Positions 28,301 to 41,100 of a DNA stretch of 64,000 nt are shown here, in pieces (positions within the stretch are counted from its first letter, which is position 1; each line of letters begins with the position of its first letter). The notes below the pieces were generated by a model that saw only the letters and a program-made list of their open reading frames with translations, made no database searches and had not been told where the DNA came from. The DNA comes from Chrysemys picta bellii (Eukaryota; Chordata; Testudines; Emydidae). The position numbers and the translations under genes were made by a program. The stretch lies in the NCBI RefSeq assembly GCF_011386835.1, contig NC_088809.1:17700637-17764636 (forward strand), in the 5' to 3' direction.

Positions 28301-31300
28301 GTATTTAAAAAGCGTAGCCTTTTCACCAACATGATGCTAGGTAGAATACAGAGAGAAAGGGACAAAGATCATGCAATTGCAACACAAAGTTAGTTACTGA
28401 CTATTGGCTTACTGACTCTGGAGGTTCGAAAGGCGCAGGTAACATACAGTAATACTGTATAACTGTTTCATGGGCTTTGGAAGGCTACTTTTAGATTTAA
28501 AGAATTATTGATAAAGCATCAAGCAATTTTCAGTGTTACCATACTATGTATTTCAAAATCGGATAAACAAAGCTGTCAAAAACATGGCTTTTTTTTCAGT
28601 TAGTGCTGAAAAAATTAAAAAATAGGATGAGAGAATGAAAAGACTCCTATGAGAAAAGCAGGAAGAGGAGGAAAAAGAGAGCCAGGTAAAAAAATAGTAA
28701 GAATTAAAATAGGACAATGCAGTAAGTACTCAAATTCAGAAGTATGTAGGTTGGAAGCTGGCCTTGATATCCCGACATCTGACATTTTTTCAAGTGTGTA
28801 CTGGAGCCTTTCCAAGTTACAAAAAGTGAATGCTCCAGCAGAATCAGCAGCAATTATTCAATGGAATTCTTCAGACTCAAAAATTCATAAGTAACAATAT
28901 AGAGCTATTGTTTAAGCTGGAAAAAAAATCTAGCTGCACCATTTATTTTTGGTTTCTGTTTATGGATTGGAACCTCTTTTTTCCCTCTAGCTTCTGTTGG
29001 AGGAGGTTGGCATAAGGATAAACAAGAACTGCAATTCAAAAGAAAAGCTTCAAAGAGAACATTTCATGTAGCAGTAGATGTTACCAGCCAAGGCAGCACT
29101 AGCACTGACCAAATTCCTGTTTTCTGGTCAATCTGCCGACAAACACTTGTTTTGAACACAACTTCCAATTATGAAGATAGCTAATGAAATATCCTAATTG
29201 TTTTAAAATATGTTTTGGCATGTTCTCTTTTGAAAGAAGATGCCAATTCCTTCATGCTTCGCTCATTTCTAATGCACCTTGCCACTGCCATTTCTGCCTG
29301 TCTAAACAAACAAATCTGTAAGAATGAGAAACCACCTCCACAAAGCATAGTAAGTTCACTGCCTACAAGGAGGAACTGGCAATGTGTAGTAGATATGCCT
29401 CACTGGCACACAACAGTCAGCCTAGCAATTAAGTTCTTCAAACACCAGGAGCAGGAGTTGAAACTCCAAAGCTGCTTTGCTGAAGATTTCTCTCAATTGT
29501 ACTGTTCAGTGGATCTGAAACCCCCACAGCTGCTCACTACAGCCTATATTAAGAGACAATCTAAATTTTTTCAGGACTTTAATAACTTCTCTAACAATCT
29601 CTTTTCCAACTACTACTAGCATCTCCAACAGCCTTTCATTGCAAGTTTTAATTTCTCATGGCTGAGTCCTGAACACAAAGTAAAGGACAATTTTAATCTC
29701 TACTGCTGTACCTGGTGAGTTCAGTAAAAGAGCAAGGGAGGTCAGCGAAAGCAAAACTGGACTGTTCAGCAGCAATCAAGTGGAAAGATAGAAAGTGATA
29801 TGTAAATTTCAATGGGATTGATTTTGCTACAGTTTTTCCCTTCTCTGTGGTTAGAAATAAGCATTTAGGCTCAGAATTAAAGTGTGCGTAAGATACATAT
29901 AAAGGTCACTTCAACACTGTAATACTGAACTGTGCATTCCAGGATTGTCTAACTTGCTTGGTCATTGGTCTCCTTTCCACATCTGCAACTACTATAAACT
30001 GAGGCAAAGCCTAATCCTGGGTGTCCTAGAGAAGGCTGAAGGTCCTACTCAATTCTTATTAAAAATACAGTACCTAGCCTGTGGGAGAAGTTTGCTTTCA
30101 GGGAGTGCATTCTGTTCTTCAGTATTTATTAGACACCACGAGAAAGAATGCTCTGCAAGGCTCATGCAGGTATAACTTCATAGAGTTTAAGGCCAGAAGG
30201 GACCATTAAATCATCTAGTTTGACCTTTCGTACAAAACAGGTCATTAAATTTCACCCAGCTATCTCTGTATTGAGCCGAATAGCTTGTGCTTGGCTAGAG
30301 CATATCTTCCAGAAAGGTATTCAATCTTGATTTGAGGACATGGAGACATGGAAAAGCCACCACTTCCCTTGGCAGTTTGTTAAAAATTTGGGACTAATTT
30401 CTAACGTGAATTTCACTTCAGCTTCCAACCACTGGTTTTTATTATACTTTTCTCCGCTAGACTGAAGAACCCATTAGTACCTGGTATTTTCTCCCCAAAA
30501 GAGTATTTTTACAAAAGAGTAATCAAGCCACCACTCGATCTTCATTTTGATAAGCTAAACAGACTGAGCTCTTTAAGTCTCCCACTACCAGGCATTTTTC
30601 CCAGCCCTTGAACTTTTTTGTGGGGTTTTTTTCCTGCACCATCTCAACTTTCTGAACATCTTTTAAAAAATGTTGATACCAGAACTGGATGCAGTATTCC
30701 AATATTGGTCTCATCAATGCCATATACATAGGTATATGCCACAGCACTGCACTGGGATCCCATGTTCAGTTGCTATGACACCCAATTGCTTTCCAGAGTC
30801 ACTGCTTTCCAGGATACAGTCCACCATTCTCTCTAGGTAAGGACTACATTCCTTGTTCCTAATGAATAACTTTGCATGGGCTGTATAAACACATTTTATT
30901 TGAATGGGTCCAAGTTTACCAAGTGATCCATGTTGTTCTGTATGACTGTTCTATCCTCATCATTATCATTCCACCAATCTTTATCTTTCTTTATTTTATC
31001 AGCAGTGATTTTACACTGACTTCCAGATCATTGATGAAACATTGGGCCTAGTACTGATTTTACACTTAATGTAAAATAATGGCAAAGTTGATATGGGGAT
31101 TCAATTAATAAAAAAAGAAAATTTAAGGATGGAATATAATTAATACCAGTGAACTTGGTTGGAATGGTCACACTGAATATAAACCAGGTCATGATCACTG
31201 GTCCCTAGGCAACCATGAATTTACAGTCCAGTGATGGATTCATCTTTATCTGTCATAATGAGGTCCAAACTAGAGTTACCTCATTTTGGTGCAATATGTT

Positions 31301-34300
31301 TGTGTTAGAAAATGTATACCTTTTAGAAACTCTAACTGTAGGAGACCTCAAGCATACCTCCAAAACTGAAGTCCCACATACCACCACAAATTTTTCTTTC
31401 CACACATTAGAGACAAATTCTGAAGGAGTAACTCATCTTGTCCTCCAGTTTGATTCGGTAGTCTGTAGCAGATCCCCACCAGTATCCCCTACTGGGTTTT
31501 ATTAGTTAGAACACTGATCCCCATGCATTCAAAATCCTATGGTTCTGAGTTATTAATGACTCTAAAACAGGTAACGGTGTCTTTAATGTAGAGTACCAAG
31601 CTCTCACAATCTCTTTTTACCCACTCTATCCTTCCTACCAACATGATAACAAGTGACCCCAATCGAGCACTGCTACTGAAAATCTCCGAATTGCAGTGCA
31701 AGGACACACCGACACCTGAAGTGGAGCACCCAAAGTGACACACATCTCAAAGAACCCTCGTTACTACATAAGGTGAGTAACTTCCTCTTTTAACGTTCTA
31801 ATCATGCAAGTTATCTCAGCAGGTTTCAGTAATGTCAATTACATCAAATTTCTTAATGATAATTTTTGAATTCCCGTACTTGTTACTCAGACTCTTAGTG
31901 CTGGTATATAAGCAACTGAAAAATGTCTTCTCTTCACATTCTTTGCCACATCGGTTCAATTTATTCGCAAAACGCTGAGTTTGAATCACACCAACTGATC
32001 TTCAGATGGTGAATAAGCGATGTGAGATGATAATCTTAGGAAAAAAAGATCTTGTGGTGAAATCTCCCACTCACTTAAATGGTCCCAAAAATTCACCCTA
32101 GGCTTTTTATGCAAATCTATTTAAGAGAAGAAAATGAATGAACCCTTCCAAATTTCTGACACAGTCTGAATTATTTCTAATACTTTTTCCCCCCTCCCAA
32201 AAAAGTTTTCCATCAGATATCAGCTACTTTTTTAAAAAAAGGAAAAAAGTCTGAAAGACCTCACACAAACAGAAGGGAATAGGAAAAAATGTATCTGTGC
32301 TTGCCTGAAAATTTCCTTTGGAGTAATAAGGTCCTCAGATCCATTACAATTGGCACTTAAACATATTTGCAGCTGGGGGCAGAATAAGACCCGTCAGGTA
32401 CTGGCAGCAGGGGAATGCCCCGCTCTCTGAAATTCCCTCCAGCTGAGAACTTCCACAGCCAAGATCACTCATATTTATGTTCCTAAATTACAGATTTTGT
32501 TAACTATACTTTGAAGGGGTGGGGAAGAAAACAGCTTCCTCTACTGCAAAGCATGGTAACTGCTACTCCTTGGATGTCAATTTCCATCTCTATTCTGGAT
32601 GACTGTTTATCTCCAAAGTGAGCTGGAGCTGTGGATCTTATTACTTATAGTAAGGAAAATTTTCAGGTAAGCACAGATTTTTCCCATTCTTCTTTGCGCT
32701 AAAGTCCTCAGAACCATTACAAGAGGATTTTCTTAGCAGTGTGCCCTGAACGTGGGAAGCAGGATTATCCTTTAAATATGGATATCCAAAAGGGGAGGCA
32801 AGGGGGCTTCCTGGACCTGAGAGGGGCCCAGCCCCTAGGAGCACATGCAGTGACGGTGACTGGGGGGCGAGGGGGAGAAGAGAGCTCGGGGGGGGGGGGG
32901 GGGGACGACTGTGGAGTTCTCCTCTCTGGCCCCAGCCCCGGGGCAGCCTGCCTGCACCCCAACCTCCTCATCCCTAGCCCCACCTCACCCCAGAGCCCAC
33001 ACCCCCAGCCCTCTGCCCTAGTCCTGAGTCTCTCCCACATCCCAACCCCCTTCCTGGACCTGAGCCCCTCCCACACCCCAAGCCCCTTATCCCCAGCCCT
33101 CACCCCCCCACACACACTCCAAACCCCTCAGCCCCACCCCAGTAATTTTGTTATGTGCACCAATATGTGGAGGGGACGGGGGGGGGGAAGATGGGGGACG
33201 ACATGACTTGGATCATTCTGGGCACCACTAAAAATTATACAAACTTGCTGCCCCTGCCTAGAAACTCTACCCTTTTTTATTGCATGGAACCACATGGACC
33301 AGATAGGTCTGCATTTTCCCTGAAGTTCTCAGCCTGGGATATGAGAAAGGATCACCAGGAGTGGGGGACCATTAGAGGTGGCAGCAAAGACCCTTTACTG
33401 CACTTTGGGAGGAGGCAGCAGTGGCTGAGCTCTGCAGTCAGAGATGTGGTTGCTGGTGTGAGCTATAAGGGCTCAGTAGTGATCTTCCATCTAGCACACT
33501 GCCCTATGGCTTCACTCCTGTCCTGGAGATGGGGGAGATCCTGAGCCATTTCTTTTCCATTATGCCTGACTCCTATCCTGCTCAGGAAGGGGGCCAAGAC
33601 AACCCCACCCAAACCAGGCTGTGAAGGAAACTGCACTCTGCTCACAGAGCCAGCCAAGCACCCCAGTGAGACACTCGAGAGTGAGCCAGGAGGGAGAAGT
33701 GCAGAACACAGACCTTTGCTCTTGCCTTTGGCTGTTCTCGGACTAACTCTCTCCCTGAATCCTGCAGAGGCACCAACTGCTGAAAACACCTCAAAAAATG
33801 CAACCCTGCGACCCAATCACACTATCAAGCCAAATTATTCACCTAAAATTTAAAATAAAGTTTGGAACTTCCCTCAGAAAGCTCTACAGCGGGGAGTTCT
33901 GGTGTAGTCACCTGCTGCAGGGGAGGCAGAAAAAACTGGAAGGAAAGAACTTCAGGCAGCAAGGCTGGCAGTGAATGACAGATGTGGTTTTACCCCCAAG
34001 CTGCAAATAGGCCAAAGCGCGTATTGTAATGGATCTGTGGACCTCAGCATGAAGAAGAAACCGCGCCTCTCTAGAAGAAACCTTAAAATGAATTACACAC
34101 AAAGCCAAGTTCACAAAACATACAAAACTTTAAAAATACTCACTAAGTTTTCAGTTATTTGCACATTCTGTTTTTACCATCTACTCTCTTCCCTTTGAGG
34201 GAAAAAAATAATGACCACACCGCAGCCAAGAATAGTTAGTAAACACATGCCTACAGTACGGTTCATGGTTTCACTTGTTTTAATTATTTTTATAGCCAAA

Positions 34301-35110
34301 TTAAGCAGCAAGATTCAACTGTGATAAAACCCAAACAAGAGAACCAAACAATTTAAATTCTGGCTGACAAATATGCCATTGTGCTTTCACCACTTCACAG
34401 TCCATTTCCCCAACCAGTACAGTGTAAGCTGGATGATGTTATACTTATTTTGAACTTCCTGTTTTTGTTTCACTCTTTAATATTATGCCTATTCTGTATC
34501 TTATGCTGGGGGTGGGCCTACTAACAATCCTGGCAGGATTATTATTTTTTTGTTGGTTGCAAAATGTAAAGAACCTGTTTCGGAAGGATGGGGGGGCCAC
34601 TTTTCAGGGAAATCTGAAGGATAATGCTGAGAAGTCTAGACTTTTCATTTATAAAGGAGTCTGTCCTGAGAATGGAACTTATGAACTCAGTGGACGAACG
34701 CACCCTACTCCCGCTCCTCTGCGGGACGGAAGATAAAGTGTTATTTTGAAAGTGGAACCAGACATTTAAAGTATCAAATATCTGAGCCAAAGCAACAAAG
34801 GAGATTAAGGGTGCCTCCTTTGGGGGTTATAGGCCTTGTGCTGGAGTTGAATGAACGTTCAGTTCTTTCATTCACATGTGATTCACCCATTCTCTCTTTG
34901 CAGGCCAGCCATTTCCTCCTTTGTTCCTAAAAGGAGTCCATTTCACCTTATTTTTGTTTTAAGCATTTATTAAACCTCTTGAGTAAAAAATCTGAAACTT
35001 CTCTGATGAGGAACAAAAAGTTTTCTTTTGTCCAGGAAAAGCTCATGCCTTAAAAGTGCAGCTAAAACACCCTGCTTAAATTAAGTCATTGGGCCCATTT
35101 ACCAGCTTTT

Positions 35111-35151
<41 letters not shown>

Positions 35152-38100
35152 GCACGTTTTCCCTCCTTCAGGTTCATCTGAGTTTGGAGATCTTTTTAAA
35201 AGGTTCCCCAAGATACTCAAGAGTTTCCATTTTAGGATAATTGTTCATATTTATTTTCTTTGTGTACAAAGCCGAGTTTACAAATGCTGCAATATTTACC
35301 TACTACCCTGTGCAACAACCTGAGTAACCTGCAAGCTCAAACTTCGTTAATACAAAGCATAAATGCAGCAGAGAGAAAGGTTTTTTGCACTAGGAACAAT
35401 TTGTTGGATTGTCCTCTTTGTATTTTTAAGGGAATTTTGTTGAGAACATTGGTGTTTCTGGCAATTTGTTAATTTACTTGTGCAACAAGTTGTGGAACTA
35501 CATCTTTTCAACTGTAAGCTCTGCAGGGCAGGGACTGTCTCCTTGTTTTGTTTGTACAGCACACAGGCAGTCCAGTCCTGCCTGCGGACGTTGGGTACTA
35601 CCATAATAAGTGTAGAATACTAAAGAAGCTATTGAATAGCAGTTAGCTACAGCTTCAGCTCAGCAGCGATCGAACCAAAAAAACAAGCAGACCAGCTAGT
35701 TTCTAATTTTTTTTTCCATTTTTGAATGACATGCAGATAAACAGGTCAGATCTGTCAGCCCACATTTATTCAATTCCTTATTGAATTTTATTTTTTTGGA
35801 AATCCTAGACTCATTTGAGATTCAGATGGTTTCCTTCTAAAGGACTGTTTCAACTAAAATTTTCATTAATTTGCTAAAAGCTCAGGGTTCTTATCTAACC
35901 AATCCTGACGCCTGACATCTTAAATTACAAAGATTTTTTTTTTTTTTTAAACAGAGAGAATTTAGACAAAACAGGATGTTTTTACACTCAGGACCTGTTA
36001 TTCAAAACAAACAGAAAAAAAGAAGTGTTCACATTTAAGGCAGCCTTAGTGATTACAGGAAGAAAAAAAAAAAAATCAAGCGTTCAACCAAAACCAGTGA
36101 GATTCTAATGACTAGCATGAGCAATTTTTAGGCTTCAGGAAGTTTCAGAGCTCAAAATCCACTGTATCATTTACAGTGCCGATATATCTCTCGCCATAAT
36201 ATAGCAGCAAGAGGGCAAAGATGCCATCTTCCTCATCTCTGCTTGCTTTAAACATAAAACTGCTATTAAAAGGAAGAAAAATATTACAATCTGACTCTCA
36301 CGGGCATTCAAAGTAAGGATAAAGTGGCAGATTTCCTGTTATGCAAATCTTATCTTGTATTTGATTTAGAAAAGAGTCACTATGATGATAGGCAATGCTA
36401 TTTAAAGCAAGATTAATCTAGTCTTTAAAAGATACCTTGAAGCCTGGCACCTTTGGTCATCTCCAGCAGAGGTTTATATAATATATTTTAAGATTCCAAA
36501 TCATTGATATATGACAAAGACTAAATCTATTTATTATCTGAAACAATATATTTGAAAAAACGAAACAGTTCCTAGCTTACTTATCAGACTACAGTTTTTT
36601 GTGAAGATTTCCACAGAATCTAATGCAAGGGCTCCCCCAAATCTTAAAATTCCCCCAAAAGATTTCCAGTAGTCCTAGTTACAAGTTCAGGGTTGAGAAT
36701 AAAATAGTAATACTTTGCATGTACGGCTGCAGAATCAGATTTTATTGACTTCAATGGGAACAAATAAATAAAGGTTTGCAGGATTAGGCCTTACTGCTCT
36801 TTCTAAAGTACATCTAATTACTCTGAAAGAGTAGAAACATTTTCATTAACAGATGTCTACCATCTCACTTTACATTTAGAGATTTATTTCAGCATACCTT
36901 TTTCATTTCATTTTCTAGATTTTCCTCTTCTTGACCTTCAGATAGCCGCCTTCTCAACTCTGCTATTTCCCTTTCAACATTCTCCCGGTATTGGCCCCAC
37001 TGAGCTCGCTCTTGCTCCAGCCTGTGATGAAACTGGAGCTCATAGTCACGAACAGTTTCTGTAAAGCAATGTCACAGAAACTTTCATTATCAGGGCAAGT
37101 TATAAAGTGTGAGACTACAAATTATGCAGTTCCAAAGAAAATCTCAGAATGTTTGTGCAAAGCTTGCTGTTTGCGTTGTACAATCCTTTCAATTCTATGT
37201 AACACTCAAGACTGTATCTTTTTCATGTTTTGCCTTCTCCCTGTTCCCCAGAGCTCTGTATAATAGATACAACTCTTCTGGCTGAGGACTGTCTGAAACT
37301 CCACTTATAGGAATAGTAAAATATTCTTAACTGGCCAAGAGCATCTCTATGGAGTGATTCAAATGATTCCCTTCCCCTCCAGAGGGTGAGTACACTGTCT
37401 TTGCAGTACTGCAACCTCACGAAGAGCAGGGAGATCTAGAAATAAGCTACATCTTGTACATGTATCTTGAGATATGTCACATGTTATAGACTTGACCTTG
37501 TCCTCAGAGTGTGTTAAATTCCTTTCCCAGAAACGGTTCCAGGGACACAAAAACATGACTCAACAGAACTTCTGAACCTTGGAAGATCATGCAGCATTCT
37601 GCTAGTGAAAAAAAATCAGTAAAACTACAGAATTTTTACCACTATTTAAACAGGTCTACAGGCAACTTTCTATCACCCTAAAATTTAATATAGAATTCAA
37701 GATTGTTTTTGGCTTTTTGTTTTTGTTTTTAAATAAAACAAGTAAACTGTCCATATTTTTAAAGGATCTCTATTCTGAAGGGAAAAAAAGTCAGACAACG
37801 ATCTTCTAAACGAAATTATCATGTAAAGAAAATTTTTACAAGATATATCTATTTAAAAATAACTATTTAAGGGCCTCTAAACTGGGCACAGGCAATCCAA
37901 GACAGCAACGGTAGTATTTTGTGTGCCCTATGATATGCTATATGCTTCTGTCATACCTTTTAGTTGATCACATTGAACAAAGAACTAACCACAAGTGCAA
38001 TGAACTGCACCTTGCCAAGAAAGCTACCAGTAACTCAACAGATCCAAGGGAACTAAAATTTAGTCTAGATTAACATCATTAATTTAAATAGCTTCCTATA

Positions 38101-41100
38101 TTCATGCCAAGAGTCACGTTGCTCAAATATGCTATTTCTATTTTGATTTACAAAATCTACCCACAGCAATCTAAACACTATGCAAATAACCAAAATCCCC
38201 TTAAAAAAAAGGAACAAAAATAACTTCCACATCCCCAAAAACACAGAAAGGACTAAACCTTCTCAGGTAACTCTGCTTGTCTATTTAGACTGTAAATTAT
38301 TCAAGGCAGGTAATACCTGTATGTATGACACCTAACGCAATGGAGCCGTGATCTTGGTTGGGGACTCCAGTGTCTTCTATAATAGTCTAGTTCAGTGGTT
38401 CTCAACCTTTCCAGACTATTGTACCCCTTTCAAGAGTCTGATTTGTCTTGGGTTATCCCAAGTTTCACCTCACTTGAAAACTACTTGCTTACAAAATCAG
38501 CCATAAACATACAGTTTGACACCTGAGCCTGTGTTTCATTTGTGAGCCTTGTCTAAACCCCGAGCCCCATTGCCCGGGGTTGAAGCACGTAACTTAGCTT
38601 CGCAGAGCCCCTTGTGGTGGGTGGCCCCAGGCAACTGCCCTGCTTACCACCCCCTAACACCGGTCCCGCATTTGCAACCTGCCTAAACCCGATGCAACCC
38701 GCAGGTTGAGAAATACTGATCTAGATGAGTTAAGTACCCCTGGAACACCTCTGCATACCTTCAGGGGTACCTGTACTCCTGGTTGAGAATCACTGATCTA
38801 GTTCTGTTATTTGTGTATTAATAAGCCAAATTATGTTTACTTGCCAACTGTGACAGAGTGTATCAGATCCTCTCTACTCCCTACAGCAGGCATTGGAGCC
38901 CTGACACTTTTTGCTCAAGGAAAATCCATTCAGACCACACTACCAACAAGACAGGCCTGCTGATCAATCAAGAGCCAGCAGCCCAGTTAAGAAGGCTTGC
39001 CTACTTGTCATCAGTGGCAGAACTGGGGAAGACTGGAAGAGAGGAAGACCGTCTCAGTATTAACCCAGTAGGTCAGGGCCTTGCCTTCAAAGTGCTACAA
39101 CAAAGTGCCTCTATGTGAGGTTTTCTTTCTTTAATTAAAAGGCACAGACAGCCAAGTCCTGAGTTTGTTATTTCACTGTTGAAAGACTGATGTCAAGCTT
39201 ACTGCATGGGTTTCCTGGTCTCGGCAGGCAGCCAAAACGTTCAGACTAAAGCAGTGAATGCCTAATGCACCAGACTGATCCCACAAGGAGGTGTTGCAGA
39301 GCAGCCCCACCTGCCACACCGAAATACATGAAAAGCTGTATTCTCTAGAGTAAATACGTAACAAGGCAGATTTCTGCAATACCTACACCCAACAGGTAGC
39401 AAAAATAGTTATCGCAATAGCAGTTATGTCCTAAATTACTGTCTGCATGTTCCTCCTTACAGGTAGTTTGTATCAAGAGTAAATCAGTGAGCGTGCAGCA
39501 TGCTAGAATGTGATCTATATGAACTATTCTATATTCTTGCAGGAGAAAAAAGAAAGTATGATGACATATTTAGCCACAAGACATGGGAAGAGCCAATGTG
39601 ATGGCAATGGAGGGACATTTAAATGTTTGGCAAAGACAATTTTGCATGCCAAAGCAGAGAAACAAGTCATCCTGAAGCTGCTGTCAGACTAACCAGGTCA
39701 CATATACCATTACTTGTCTTTGTGAAGGAGGAATGGCTATATTCTCAGTCCCTGAAGAATGGTCCATACAAGCTAAAAATTTCCCAGTACATATTGCAAG
39801 AATTGGAATTGGTCAGCTAAAGACTGAAATCACCAGTCTGCTTAATGTAACTTCCACGGCACAAACTGCTTATTCTGTACAGCAGTGGTTCTCAGCCTTT
39901 CCAGACTACTTTTCTCCATCTCAGGAGTCTGATTTGTCTTGCGTGCCCCAAGTTTCATCTCACTTAAAAACTACCCGCTTACAAAAATCAGACATAAAAA
40001 TACAAAAATATCACAGCACACTATTACTGAAAAATGCTTACTTTCTCATTTTTACCATATAACTATAAAATAAATCAACTGGAATATATTGTACTTAACA
40101 TTTCAGTGTGATACTTGAGCCTTTGTTTCGCTTGTGAGTCTTGTCTGAAGCCCAAGCCCTATTGCTCGGGGTTGAAGCATGCAACTTAGCTTCGAAGGGC
40201 CTCCTGTGGCATGTGGCCCCAGGCAATTGCCCTGCTTGTGACCCTCTAAACCCATCCCGCAACCTTCAGGTTGAGAAACACTGATTTAGATGAGTTGAGT
40301 AAACCCTGGAAGATGTCTGCCTACCCCTATGGGTATGTGTACCCCTGGCTGAGAACCACTGCTGTACTGCATCAAGAACAATAACATCACCTATTAAATA
40401 AATTGCTTGTTTACCTTGCTGTAACTGCAGTAGTTAGCTAGCTTCCTCTGGACTTACCTTTCATAATTGCTTGTAGTGAAGCGACTTCTTCTTGCCACTG
40501 CCTCTTCACCTCATCAATAGCTTCCTGCTTTGTATTCTCAGATACTGTAGCTATGGCTTTGATGTTCTCCATTTCAGCCTGGGCTTCCAATAGTTGTGTC
40601 CGCAGATGTCCTAGATCATCTTGTGCTGCTTGCAGTACTACATTTTGCCTTTTCAGGTCCTCTGAAATCAAGTATTCATAGAATCATAGAATATCAAGGT
40701 TGGAAGGGACCTCAGGAGGTCATCTAGTCCAATCCCCTGCTCAAAGCAGGACCCATCCCCAACTAAATCATCCCAGCCAGAGCTTCGTCAAGCCTGACCT
40801 TAAAAACCTCTAAGGAAGGAGATTCCACCACCTTCCTAGGTAACCCATTCCAGTGCTTCACCCCCTCCTAGTGAAAAAGGTTTTCCTAATATCCAACCTA
40901 AACCACCCCCACTAAAACTTGAGATCATTACTCCTTGTTATGTCATCTTGTACCACTGAGAACAGACTAGATCCATCCTCTTTGGAACCCCCTTTCAGGT
41001 AGTTGAAAGTAGCTATCAAATCCCCCCTCATTCTTCTCTTCTGCAGATTAAACAATCCCAGTTCCTTCAGCCTCTCCTTATAAGTCGTGCTCCAGCCCCC

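Noticed and set aside
29215..29619. 134-codon open frame on the plus strand
   Set aside because: No recognisable domain, no splice or promoter context, antisense in an intron; a few frames of this length are expected by chance in 64 kb.
32739..33206. 155-codon plus and 116-codon minus frames
   Set aside because: Both follow from the low-complexity G/C-rich tract (Pro/Ser/His and Gly/Arg repeats) and not from a conserved protein.
33230..33800. Endogenous retrovirus or LTR
   Set aside because: No TG...CA ends, primer-binding site, polypurine tract or viral protein motifs seen.
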